Part shown: positions 19,601 through 26,623 of the stretch, in pieces
Position numbering within the stretch: the stretch's first letter is position 1
Layout of the letters: each line of letters starts with the position of its first letter
NCBI GenBank assembly: GCA_041485165.1
Contig: JBGPJC010000001.1
Coordinates: forward strand, 21,982 to 85,981
Direction: 5' to 3'
Length of the DNA stretch: 64,000 bases
Source of the DNA: JAAFGT01 sp041485165
GTDB lineage: Bacteria > Acidobacteriota > Terriglobia > Acidiferrales > UBA7541
Notes under the pieces: generated by a model
What the model was told of the DNA's origin: nothing
The model's database searches: none
Seen by the model: only the letters and a program-made list of their open reading frames with translations
Made by a program: the position numbers and the translations under genes

Positions 19601-19805
19601 GGGCACGGGAACGGGTTCCGAGTTGCGGCGGCCGCTCGGCATCGCCATCGTAGGCGGGCTGATCGTCAGCCAGATGCTTACCCTCTACACCACGCCGGTG
19701 GTTTATTTGTACCTGGACCGCTTCCGTCTGTGGGCCCTCGGGCGCAAAGCAGCACACGCCGCCGGGCATGGTGCCCCTGCATCTCCAATCCTTCCGCTAA
19801 GTTAA
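16686..19805 (+). CDS. RND multidrug efflux pump subunit (MdtC/MuxC-type)
   Basis: 1039 aa, starting with GTG two bases after the stop of the previous pump gene, so the two are almost certainly translated together. It carries the same intact relay residues (D401, D402) and GIVKKNAIMMIDFA, and aligns with its neighbour along the whole length (for example DAFGQRQVSTI and LNQYHVV occur in both). That indicates an old duplication producing the two subunits of one pump. The C-terminal tail after the last helix (RFRLWALGRKAAHAAGH) is its own. Substrate range is unknown. Confidence 0.93.
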   Translation: MGFSAFFIRRPVATSLLTIAILLAGVLGYLMLPVAPLPQVEFPTISVGAGLPGASPETMASAVATPLERQFGRIAGVTQMTSTSQLGSTGVVLQFDLNRNIDAAARDVQAAINAARGQLPSNLPSNPTWRKVNPADAPIMILALTSDTATQPQMYDFADSILAQKLAQVEGIGQVFVGGSARPAVRAEVNPLLLSKLGLGLDVVRIALGAANANRPKGELADSASSWPLLTNDQLFKAADYRPLIIAYRNGAPVRLSDVAEVTNSVEDTRNAGIANGKTAVLLVMFRQPGANIIATVDRVRALLPQLQASIPPSIPISVVLDRTLTIRTSIADVEWTLVISIVLVILVVFVFLRNVWATLIPSVAVPLSLIGTFGAMYLFGYSIDNFSLMALTISTGFVVDDAIVVIENITRYLEKGYSTMEAALQGSREIGFTVLSMSTSLVAVFIPILLMGGIVGRLFREFAVVLSVAVGISLVISLTTTPMMCARFLKHEKNRAHGMLYRASEAAFNWVLAQYDRSLRRVLQHQPLVLFITIATVCLNIYLFTVIPKGFFPQQDTGRLGGGAQAAQDVSFQAMRQKMFQYVDIVKTDPAVDSVVGFTGGSSATNTGRMFVSLKPLNVRKVSADEVINRLRPKLARVPGATLFLQAVQDVQIGGRFGNAQYQYTLQGDNLEDLLEWAPRMEQKLRALPQLRDVSTDQQNRGLQASLAIDRDTASRMGLTPQAIDNALYDAFGQRQVSTIYSGLNQYHVVMEVDPKFGQTPDALRNIYVRTPDGHQVPLSAFTHYAPTTTALAVSHQGQFPAVTLSFNLAPNVALGLAVTAIENAAHSIVLPSSIHPSFQGTAQAFQTSLASEPWLILAALLTVYIVLGMLYESYVHPITIISTLPSAGVGALLALLLFRTELTIIALVGIILLIGIVKKNAIMMIDFAVQTERNDGKSPEESIYQACLMRFRPIMMTTMAALFGGVPLAVGTGTGSELRRPLGIAIVGGLIVSQMLTLYTTPVVYLYLDRFRLWALGRKAAHAAGHGAPASPILPLS

Positions 19806-19921
19806 CCACGAAAATATTCCCCCCGATTCCAAGGGTGGCCGGCGCGATGATAAGGCCCTTGACAATTTCCAAGCCCCGCAAACTGATGTATGCTCCATGT
19901 AGGCTAAGATTTAAGCAGGGG

Positions 19922-20000
19922 TGATTCGTAGTGGAAACGAGGTACTTCCCGAAAAGCAACCGAACCCAAAAAGGGAAACCGGGGCCAGGAGTGTGTTGAT
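19922..20000 (+). other. Possible structured 5' leader RNA upstream of the propeller-like gene
   Basis: Two small hairpins can be drawn in series: TCGT/ACGA at 19926-19929 and 19937-19940, and a nested CCG-CCC/GGG-CGG stem between 19960 and 19982 with an A-rich loop and purine bulges. The purine-rich unpaired segments (GAAAAGCAA) are reminiscent of riboswitch cores. I could not match it to a known class, and the pairing is short, so this is only a candidate. The remaining bases of 19806-20095 show nothing else. Confidence 0.2.
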
Positions 20001-20095
20001 GGTGGAGATAAACGATTGAGCCCCCGCGTTACACCCCTTCCTCTAGCCCTTCCCCCTGTAGTCACTCTGCTTCACCCTTCGAAAAAAGGCTCAAA

Positions 20096-22084
20096 ATGAA
20101 AATGAATGATTGGTGGCGATTCCGGCCGGCCCAGGTTTTACTTGGGGCAGCGATCATTTCAGCCCTCGTCGTGGCGCGGGGCATCGGGGCGGAAGGCCCG
20201 GGCAACAACCCGGCACACCTGCCCAATGACTGGAGCCACCGGCATATGGTTTTTTCCCGGCCGAGCTCCGTCTGGCAGGCGTGGCAGCTCCAGAACGAGC
20301 CCCGTTATTGGCACCAGTGGGCCCGGCAGAACGGATGGGCCCTGCGGTCGGCAAATGCAATTCCCGAGCAGAAAGAACTTGAACGAGATGGTGATCGGGA
20401 TAGCGATCGGGATGTTGATCGGGACGGTGATCGAGAACGTGATCGGGATCATGACGGCGATCATCGGCGTTCTCGAGTTCACAATTCGGCGCACCGGGAT
20501 TGGGCGGTGTCCTTGGGTGCTGGCGCAACAGGCGGGCCAGGGCGGTTTGCCGCGAAATTCACGTTTGACGTGAATGCCGCCCCGAGCTGCACGGCCGATT
20601 ACGTGGCCTTTACTACCAGTCTGGTTGGGTCAGCCATAACGCCAAGCATCGTTGGTTTCGATAACCTCTATTCCACACAGCCTGCTGTGGGCGGCTTCTG
20701 CGCCAATGCGGGGCCCTCGGTCAAGTGGGCCTACAATACGAATCCCGCGGGCGACGTCACCGGAACAACAGTGACTTCTCCTGTCCTCGCCCTGAACGGA
20801 ACGCAGATCGCGTTCATCGAATCAAGAACCAATGCCAATGGCGGGTCGATCCTGCACATTTTGAAGTGGAAGCCTGGCGCTGGTGTCACGGTCCAGGGGA
20901 CCATCGCTGCTCCGGCGACCCCGGATACGCTCATGGCCCCCGGACAGGCTTGGAACACGACCAATTGTCCGGCGGCCAACTCCTGCATCGTCAACATAGT
21001 TTTTAACGGGGCTCAGCCCGATACGGGCTCGGCGCCATTCTACAATTACGGGACCGATGAGCTGTACGTCGGCGACGACAATGGCGTGCTGCATAAGTTT
21101 ACAGGCGTGTTTGTGGGGACGCCGGCCGAGGTGACCGCGGGCGGCTGGCCGATCACGGTGAACGCGGGAGCGATCCTGACCGGCCCGGTTTTCGATGTCA
21201 CGTCGCACAATATTTTCGTGGCCGATCATACGGGACGCCTCAGCTTCGTCAAGGAAGTGCTGAGCGTTGTGGGAGCGTGCGGTGCGGGCGTGCCGCCCTG
21301 CCTCGGTTCCGTGAGCCAGGCGCTAACCGGGTCCATCGTTGACCCGCCCATCGTCGATGGGACCACGGGCCGATTGCTCGTATTTGATGGCACCGAAACC
21401 AGCGGGAACGATGGGTCGATATTTCAGTTCGACACGGCGTTGACTTTGGCGTCGAAAGTTACCGTCAGGATTGGCGGTAATCAGGGTATTACGCCCACAG
21501 CCGTCGACGTCCTTCATGCAGGGACATTTGATGACGCCTATTTTTCGGTGGGTCCCGCTTCCGGCCATCTCTACACCTGCGGGAAGGATCCCGGTTTCAA
21601 CAACCGCCCGGGCATTTATCAGCACTCTTTCAATGCTGCGGGAGTATTGCAGACGGTCGGCATTCCCGCGCCCCTGGTAAATCTGACCAACACTTTCAGT
21701 TTAATCGGCGATGCATGCTCTCCGGTCATCGAGCTCAAGAACGGCGCAACGGATCGAATTTTCTTTAGCTTCGCAACGAATGCCAACCCCGGAGGAACAG
21801 CCACCGGTTGCACGGCGGGTCAAGGTTGTGTCGCGTCAATTGTGTTAGGAGGCGCATGGCCTCCCGCGGCGACCACCGCCGGATTTGCTGTTCCTTTCTT
21901 CCTCACCGGTGTACAGACGGGCAGTGGTGGGACGAGCGGCATCGTGATTGATAACGTTGGCGCCGGTGCGCAAGAATCGAGTCTTTACTTCACGTTTCAG
22001 GTAAATTCCACCGCGGCAGTCCCTTGCAATGGAACCATCGGCGTCGGATGCGCTGTGAAAGTAACGCAATCGGCGCTGCAATGA
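20096..22084 (+). CDS. Secreted propeller-like protein with an Asp/Arg-rich repeat
   Basis: 662 aa, family not recognised. A signal-anchor-like N-terminus (about 10-30: PAQVLLGAAIISALVVARGI) is followed by a Trp-rich stretch (residues 46-82). Residues 95-126 then form a low-complexity run of alternating Asp and Arg (DRDSDRDVDRDGDRERDRD), encoded by repeated GATCGG-type units at about 20388-20470. The rest looks like a multi-bladed beta-propeller: blade-like strands include ELYVGDDNGVLHKF, NIFVADHTGRLSFV and RLLVFDGTETSGNDGSIFQF. Cys pairs recur (ATGCTAGQGCVA, CNGTIGVGCAV). It lies 67 bp before the precursor-peptide gene on the same strand and may share its transcript, but a link to that pathway is only positional. 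Confidence 0.6.
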   Translation: MKMNDWWRFRPAQVLLGAAIISALVVARGIGAEGPGNNPAHLPNDWSHRHMVFSRPSSVWQAWQLQNEPRYWHQWARQNGWALRSANAIPEQKELERDGDRDSDRDVDRDGDRERDRDHDGDHRRSRVHNSAHRDWAVSLGAGATGGPGRFAAKFTFDVNAAPSCTADYVAFTTSLVGSAITPSIVGFDNLYSTQPAVGGFCANAGPSVKWAYNTNPAGDVTGTTVTSPVLALNGTQIAFIESRTNANGGSILHILKWKPGAGVTVQGTIAAPATPDTLMAPGQAWNTTNCPAANSCIVNIVFNGAQPDTGSAPFYNYGTDELYVGDDNGVLHKFTGVFVGTPAEVTAGGWPITVNAGAILTGPVFDVTSHNIFVADHTGRLSFVKEVLSVVGACGAGVPPCLGSVSQALTGSIVDPPIVDGTTGRLLVFDGTETSGNDGSIFQFDTALTLASKVTVRIGGNQGITPTAVDVLHAGTFDDAYFSVGPASGHLYTCGKDPGFNNRPGIYQHSFNAAGVLQTVGIPAPLVNLTNTFSLIGDACSPVIELKNGATDRIFFSFATNANPGGTATGCTAGQGCVASIVLGGAWPPAATTAGFAVPFFLTGVQTGSGGTSGIVIDNVGAGAQESSLYFTFQVNSTAAVPCNGTIGVGCAVKVTQSALQ

Positions 22085-22151
22085 TGCAACATGGCGACTC
22101 CATTTCGCGCTCCGATGGCTGCGCCATGAAACTGGCTCAGGCGGGACTCCA

Positions 22152-22334
22152 ATGAGCGAATCACGAGTGCGGTCCGAGCGGGAACCGCCGACCGGCGAGA
22201 CGGACAAGCAGGGTAAGAAGCCTTATCGCAAACCGACATTCCGTCACGAGCGCGTCTTCGAAACCATGGCGCTGGCCTGCGGCAAGATCTCTCCTACCCA
22301 AGCGCAGTGCTTTTTCAACCGCAAGGTTTCCTGA
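22152..22334 (+). CDS. Candidate RiPP precursor peptide
   Basis: 60 aa: a charged N-terminal half, then KKPYRKPTFRHERVFE and a C-terminal part with Cys43 and Cys53. The YxxPxF element (Y25, P28, F30) resembles the YxxPxL leader motif recognised by PqqD-like RRE domains in lasso-peptide clusters. The chain ends in Ser60; in lasso systems such as paeninodin, HPr-kinase-like enzymes phosphorylate a C-terminal Ser. The gene sits 10 bp before the peptidase and heads an operon with PqqD-like, radical SAM, kinase and nucleotidyltransferase genes, which is the main argument that it is the substrate. The likely modified region is about 40-60. No homologue could be searched. Confidence 0.65.
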   Translation: MSESRVRSEREPPTGETDKQGKKPYRKPTFRHERVFETMALACGKISPTQAQCFFNRKVS

Positions 22335-22344
22335 TGGAGCTGCG

Positions 22345-22890
22345 ATGAGCGATCTCAACCCGGCGACTACCTCCCTGGCCTGCGGGCTCGCGGCGGAGGT
22401 AATCCGCCGGTTCGGAGCGGTGCGCCTGCGCGTCACCGGCTGCAGCATGCTCCCTCTGGTGGGCCCGGGAGACGTACTGGTTGTCCACAGGCGAACCGCG
22501 CCGGACTTTGCGCCGGGGGAGATCGCCGTTTTCACACGCCACCATCGTCTGTTTGCTCACCGCGTGGTAGGGAAAATCTCCACCGGCGGTGAGTGCCGGC
22601 TGCTCACTCGCGGCGACACGCTGCCGGAAAACGATCCGCCGGTCACCAGCGGCGAACTGCTCGGCCTGGTCACCGCCATCGAGCGCGGCTTGCAGCGGTT
22701 GCACCCGCACGCGCCGGCGGGCTGGACTTTGCTCCTCGCCCGGTTTGGACGCCGCTCCAATGTCGCTTTGTGGGCCATGGCCCAGTGGCACGGCCTGCGG
22801 CGCCACGCACAGCATCGGCTACTGCGTATATTTCCGGGGATTGACGCCACGCCGCAAGGCGACGGCGTCATCCCGGAGCTTTCCACTTGA
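22345..22890 (+). CDS. S24/S26-type (signal-peptidase-like) protease
   Basis: 181 aa. The catalytic-Ser region reads VTGCSMLPLVGPGDVLVVHR (Ser34), and the second box is LFAHRVVGKI, with His72 where bacterial type I signal peptidases carry Lys. A Ser/His arrangement is that of the SipW/ER-type (S26B) group. A long, Arg/His-rich C-terminal stretch (about 110-165) has no obvious transmembrane anchor. In this operon it could remove the leader of the preceding peptide, a role inferred from position. Alternatively it is a general leader peptidase carried along. Confidence 0.75.
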   Translation: MSDLNPATTSLACGLAAEVIRRFGAVRLRVTGCSMLPLVGPGDVLVVHRRTAPDFAPGEIAVFTRHHRLFAHRVVGKISTGGECRLLTRGDTLPENDPPVTSGELLGLVTAIERGLQRLHPHAPAGWTLLLARFGRRSNVALWAMAQWHGLRRHAQHRLLRIFPGIDATPQGDGVIPELST

Positions 22891-22897
22891 GGCCACT

Positions 22898-23710
22898 GTG
22901 GCAACGTCTCTTCTGACCAGCGCATACGAAGTCACTGTGCAGATTGGCGGCCTCCCGGTTGTGGTGCGGTCCGCGGATGTGGACTTCCGCACCATGCTCG
23001 AGCAACGCTACGCAGGGTTCCTGATCTCCGATCCGCAAGGGGCCGTCGAATTCGACGTGGACCTGGTCGCTCCCCGCCAAATGTCCAGCGATGAAGATGT
23101 TCGCGTCTGCCGCGAAGCTGGGCGGTGGAAGATCCGCCGAGGCGACTTCAGCGCGGAGTATGACCCTGCAAGCCGCCGCGGAATGCTCTCCTGTTCGGCC
23201 AACCCCTTCGCCATGGATTCTCTGCTGCGAATTGTCCACACGCTTTGGCTGGCGGAGGAAGGCGGCTTCCTGGTGCACGCCGCCAGCGCCATCCGCGACG
23301 GCCGCGGCCTGCTTTTTGCCGGGACCTCCGGCGCGGGAAAAACGACCATGTGCCGCCTGGCGCCCCGCGAAGTCACTTTGCTGAGCGACGAAGTCTCTTG
23401 CATACGCCGGGTGGGCGATGGCTATCGGCTCTTCGGCACGCCGTTCTGCGGCGAGTTGGCGCGCAGCGGAGAAAATACCTCCGCGCCGCTTACGGCGGCC
23501 TTCCTGCTGGCTCACCGGCCGGAGAACCGCCTGGTTCCGTTGGCCGCCGCCGAAGCCGCGCGCGCCCTGCTGCGGAACATCCTGTTTTTCGCGGAAGACG
23601 CAGAGCTGGTCGAAAAAGTTTTCCGCTCCGCTTGCGAATTCATTTCGCGCGTCCCGGTTTTACGGCTGGAGTTCACGCCCAGTTCGCCTGTCTGGGAGAT
23701 GCTGCCATGA
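22898..23710 (+). CDS. HPr-kinase-like (HprK-related) protein
   Basis: About 270 aa from a GTG with GAGG five bases upstream; a longer in-frame extension overlaps the peptidase gene and is not family-like. The Walker A box is GTSGAGKTT (residues 142-150), preceded by GGFLVHAASAI (conserved His127) and followed by LLSDEVSCIR (Asp164/Glu165), as in HprK-related kinases. The N-terminal 120 residues form the usual beta-rich domain of these proteins. Relatives in lasso-peptide clusters phosphorylate the C-terminal Ser of the precursor. Here the likely substrate is the 60-aa peptide ending in Ser. The stop overlaps the next start by 4 bp. Confidence 0.8.
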   Translation: MATSLLTSAYEVTVQIGGLPVVVRSADVDFRTMLEQRYAGFLISDPQGAVEFDVDLVAPRQMSSDEDVRVCREAGRWKIRRGDFSAEYDPASRRGMLSCSANPFAMDSLLRIVHTLWLAEEGGFLVHAASAIRDGRGLLFAGTSGAGKTTMCRLAPREVTLLSDEVSCIRRVGDGYRLFGTPFCGELARSGENTSAPLTAAFLLAHRPENRLVPLAAAEAARALLRNILFFAEDAELVEKVFRSACEFISRVPVLRLEFTPSSPVWEMLP

Positions 23711-24015
23711 GCGAGATCTACCTCGCGCCGAGTCCGGCGATTGCGGCCCGCCAGCTCGGCGATGAGATGGTCATCATGTCCGCCGCCGAATCCTCGCTCT
23801 TCACCTTGAGCGAGGTGGCCACGGTCATCTGGCAGGCCGCCGACGGCCGCACCCCGCTGTCGGCAATCGTCCGCCTGCGGGTATGCGCCGAATTCGACAT
23901 CGCGCCCGATCAGGCCAGCAAGGACGCGGAGGAATTCGTGATGGAGCTCTCCAGTCACGGCATCCTGATGGTCTCCGACCAGCCCATCCCGGCCGCTCCA
24001 CCGGAGCCTCGATGA
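23707..24015 (+). CDS. PqqD-like peptide-recognition (RRE) protein
   Basis: 102 aa. The order of elements is that of PqqD: short strands at the start (IYLAPSPAIAARQLGDEMVI), then SSLFTLSEVATVIWQAADGR, in which the T-L-S-E-V-A-I-W pattern is typical, followed by a helical half (DQASKDAEEFVMELSSHGIL). PqqD proteins bind leader peptides and present them to a radical SAM partner, and the gene runs straight into the radical SAM gene with an ATGA overlap. That suggests the two proteins work as a complex on the peptide from 22152. Confidence 0.85.
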   Translation: MSEIYLAPSPAIAARQLGDEMVIMSAAESSLFTLSEVATVIWQAADGRTPLSAIVRLRVCAEFDIAPDQASKDAEEFVMELSSHGILMVSDQPIPAAPPEPR

Positions 24016-25106
24016 GCCTGATGCAGGAGGTCAACCGCAAGGCGCTCGCCCTCGGCGTGCCTCTTTCCGCGCACGTCGACATCACTTACCGCTGCAATGA
24101 GCGCTGCGACCACTGCTATCTCGACCACGACAACAAGGGCGAAATGACTGCGGCTGAGATCTGCGGCCTGCTCGACCAGCTCGCTGCCGCCGGAACGTTC
24201 TTCCTCACCATCAGCGGCGGCGAGCCGCTGATGCGCCGCGATTTCTTCGACATCGCCGGCCATGCGCGCGCGCTGCGCTTCAACGTCAAGCTCAAGACCA
24301 ACGGCGTCCTGATCCGGGAGAAAGAAGCGCAGCGCCTGCTGGCCTTGGGCGTCGAGCAGGTGCAACTCAGCGTCTATTCGCACCGGCCCGAGGTCCACGA
24401 CCGCATCACCCGCCTGCCGGGCTCTTTGCGCCGCACCATCCAGGCCATCCGCCTGCTCCGCGCGCAGGGGCTGCAAGTGACCATGGCCAACGTCTTGATG
24501 ACCGGGAATTTTGACGACCACGCTGGCGTGCAGGCCCTGGCGCGCGATCTCGGCGCGAAGTTCACCATCGACCCCACGATTACGCCGATGATCGATGGCG
24601 ACACCTCCGTGCTCGCTCTGCGGATTTCATCCGAGCAGTTGCGCCAGACCTTCCGCACCAGCAGCCTGGTCGGCGATGTGGAAAATTTCTGCTCGCCGCC
24701 GCGGGCAGTGGGCGAAGAAGAGCTCGACGGGCTGCCTTGCAGCGCCGGGCACACCGCCTGCTACATCTCTCCCTACGGCGATGTCTACCCCTGCGTGCAG
24801 TTTCCGCTGCTCTGCGGCAACGTGCGCCGGCAGCGCTTCCTGGACATCTGGCGCGACTCACCGCAGATGCGTGAAGTGCGTTCGATCCGCGGCCGCGACC
24901 TTACCACTTGTTCCGGGTGCGGCCATCTGGGCTCGTGCACGCGCTGTCCGGGCCTGGCCTATATGGAGGGCAACATGCGTGGCCCCTCCACCGCCGACTG
25001 CCAGAAATCTTTTCAGCGCACCGGCATCCCTTCTGCGAACATGCTGGCCAAGGGCGCCGCCGCGTTCTTGCCCGGTCTGGTGCAGATCGAAGCGCTGCGC
25101 ATCTGA
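24012..25106 (+). CDS. Radical SAM/SPASM peptide-modifying enzyme
   Basis: 364 aa. The radical SAM cluster motif is CNERCDHC (Cys28, Cys32, Cys35), followed by the SAM-binding SGGEP at about 68-72. The C-terminal SPASM region has C250-x5-G-x4-C261 and a second set C300-x2-C303-x5-C309-x2-C312 with C330, enough ligands for two auxiliary iron-sulfur clusters. PqqE, mycofactocin and related enzymes with a PqqD partner share this plan and modify peptides (C-C, thioether or epimerised residues). Which reaction occurs here is unknown. The start is the ATG overlapping the PqqD stop. Confidence 0.9.
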   Translation: MSLMQEVNRKALALGVPLSAHVDITYRCNERCDHCYLDHDNKGEMTAAEICGLLDQLAAAGTFFLTISGGEPLMRRDFFDIAGHARALRFNVKLKTNGVLIREKEAQRLLALGVEQVQLSVYSHRPEVHDRITRLPGSLRRTIQAIRLLRAQGLQVTMANVLMTGNFDDHAGVQALARDLGAKFTIDPTITPMIDGDTSVLALRISSEQLRQTFRTSSLVGDVENFCSPPRAVGEEELDGLPCSAGHTACYISPYGDVYPCVQFPLLCGNVRRQRFLDIWRDSPQMREVRSIRGRDLTTCSGCGHLGSCTRCPGLAYMEGNMRGPSTADCQKSFQRTGIPSANMLAKGAAAFLPGLVQIEALRI

Positions 25107-25171
25107 AGCGCCACCGCTGCGGGAGATAGGAGAAGCCAGCACTGCAAACCGCTGAACGAGAGATTCAGGCC

Positions 25172-26269
25172 ATGCGTTGCCTAGCCACGCTGTGCGGCGC
25201 TCCCCGCGCCGCGGAGCTGCCCTCGTCCCCCGGCGCCTGGGAAGAGATCATCTCGCGCGCGGTCTTCCACGGCCTGGCGCCGCTGCTCTGGAAGAATCTC
25301 CGCCATCATTCCCTTCCGGAAGACGTGCGCAACCGCCTCCGTGCCATCTACGCAGCCAACCTTTTCCGCAACCTGCGCGCGGAAGCAGAAGAACGGCGCA
25401 TCCTCGCTGCGTTGTGCGATGGCGGCGTGCCCGCGCTCGCGCTCAAGGGCCCCGGCCTCAGCGAGTTACTCTACGGCGACCTGGGCATCCGCCAGAGCGT
25501 GGATCTGGACATTCTGGTTCAGCCGCGAAACCTCCAGCGCGCGGATGCCCTGCTGGGTTTGCTGGGGTACGCGCGCGAATCGCCGGCAGAGCTCGCCAAG
25601 GTGAGCAAGAATCACCAATTGCTGTACTGCCGGCCGCAGATCGCCGGTGCCGAGTCTTACCTCGACCTTCACCAGCGGCTCCTGCCCTACGCTTCGCACG
25701 ATGCCCTGGCAGCACACATTTGGCGCGAAGGAATGTCGCCGGAAAACCTGCTGCTCTATCTTTGCGTCAACCAGATCACTCATCGCTTCTCCCGGCTGAA
25801 GCACGCCCTCGATGTCCACAAGTGTCTGCTTCGCTTCGGCGCAACTTTTGACTGGGAGCTTTTTGTGGCGAGAGCGCGAGAGATTGCCTGGACGCCGGGC
25901 GTGGCGGGGTGCCTGCTGTGGTCGCGCGAACTCTTCGGCTCTGAGGTTCCGCAGCACGTGCTCGAAGCTCTCTGGCCTGACCGTTGGAGTGAGCGCATGC
26001 TCCGCCTGGCACTGGGCGACTCGGCGCTGACCGGCCTTGCTCGCGGCGCTGTCCTCGACGGCCCCTACGGAGCGATTGTCATCCTGGCGTGCACCCGCCC
26101 AGGCGCCCCACGCGTCGCGCAAGCCTGGCGGCTGCTGTTTCCTCCCCCGGACTACCTGCGCGAGCAATCTTTGGCCGGCTCGTCACAGGCGCTGCTCCCT
26201 CTGTACCTGAAGCGGCTGGGCAGATACCTCTCCCTGGCCATGCGCCATCTGTTATTCTCCGGCCGCTGA
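25172..26269 (+). CDS. Nucleotidyltransferase family protein (PF14907-type)
   Basis: 365 aa. The segment GVPALALKGPGLSELLYGDLG, then RQSVDLDILV, is the hallmark of the NTP_transf_5 group: a Gly-rich turn and a DxD pair (DLD) on the following strand. The remainder is helical. Members occur in exopolysaccharide and lasso-peptide loci; a nucleotidyltransferase accompanies the kinase in some lasso clusters. It follows the radical SAM gene by 65 bp, a gap with a stop but no better start, so it is probably the last gene of the operon. Its nucleotide and acceptor are not known. Confidence 0.8.
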   Translation: MRCLATLCGAPRAAELPSSPGAWEEIISRAVFHGLAPLLWKNLRHHSLPEDVRNRLRAIYAANLFRNLRAEAEERRILAALCDGGVPALALKGPGLSELLYGDLGIRQSVDLDILVQPRNLQRADALLGLLGYARESPAELAKVSKNHQLLYCRPQIAGAESYLDLHQRLLPYASHDALAAHIWREGMSPENLLLYLCVNQITHRFSRLKHALDVHKCLLRFGATFDWELFVARAREIAWTPGVAGCLLWSRELFGSEVPQHVLEALWPDRWSERMLRLALGDSALTGLARGAVLDGPYGAIVILACTRPGAPRVAQAWRLLFPPPDYLREQSLAGSSQALLPLYLKRLGRYLSLAMRHLLFSGR

Positions 26270-26398
26270 GCGAGCCTCTGCCCGCTGAACAGTTGAGCTT
26301 TAAAGTCTCTGTGCCGCGATTAGCCGCGTTTTGCACGTTTCAGCGCAATTCGAGGAAATTCGGTTGGCTGACAACCCTGCCGGGCCTATAATTCGACC

Positions 26399-26623
26399 AT
26401 GAAACACCTGACGCTGCCCATAGTCGTCGAAGCCGATGCGGACGGTTATTTTGTCTCCTGTCCATCGTTGCAGGGGTGCTATAGCCAGGGCGACACCTAC
26501 GAACAGGCTGTAGAGAACATCAAGGACGCGATCCGGCTGCACATCGAGGACCGCCTCGCCTCCAGCGAGAAGATTCCCGAGCATGTCTCTGTGAGCCTCT
26601 CCACCGTCGAAATCGCAGTTTGA
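26399..26623 (+). CDS. hicB: HicB-like antitoxin
   Basis: 74 aa. The start MKHLTLPIVVEADADGYFVS, then CPSLQGCYSQGDTYEQAVENIKDAIRLHIE, is the compact partial RNase-H-like fold of short HicB antitoxins. These normally neutralise the HicA mRNA interferase and repress their own promoter. The stop overlaps the start of the toxin gene (TGATG). This gene is intact while the toxin reading frame is not, so it may now be orphaned. Confidence 0.88.
   Translation: MKHLTLPIVVEADADGYFVSCPSLQGCYSQGDTYEQAVENIKDAIRLHIEDRLASSEKIPEHVSVSLSTVEIAV

Noticed and set aside
20388..20470. CRISPR-like or tandem DNA repeat
   Set aside because: Units are short, irregular and code in frame for the Asp/Arg tract; no spacers.
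22126..22155. Nine-codon frame (MKLAQAGLQ) overlapping the start of the precursor peptide
   Set aside because: A regulatory leader peptide is possible in principle, but there is no ribosome binding site or terminator-like structure to support it.
23245..24015. Longer start for the PqqD-like gene
   Set aside because: The extra 150 residues are an out-of-frame shadow of the kinase gene; the ATG at 23707 gives a standard PqqD length.
22152..26269. Lasso-peptide cluster
   Set aside because: Kinase, nucleotidyltransferase, PqqD and a YxxP leader are shared, but no asparagine-synthetase-like cyclase or transglutaminase-like protease is present.
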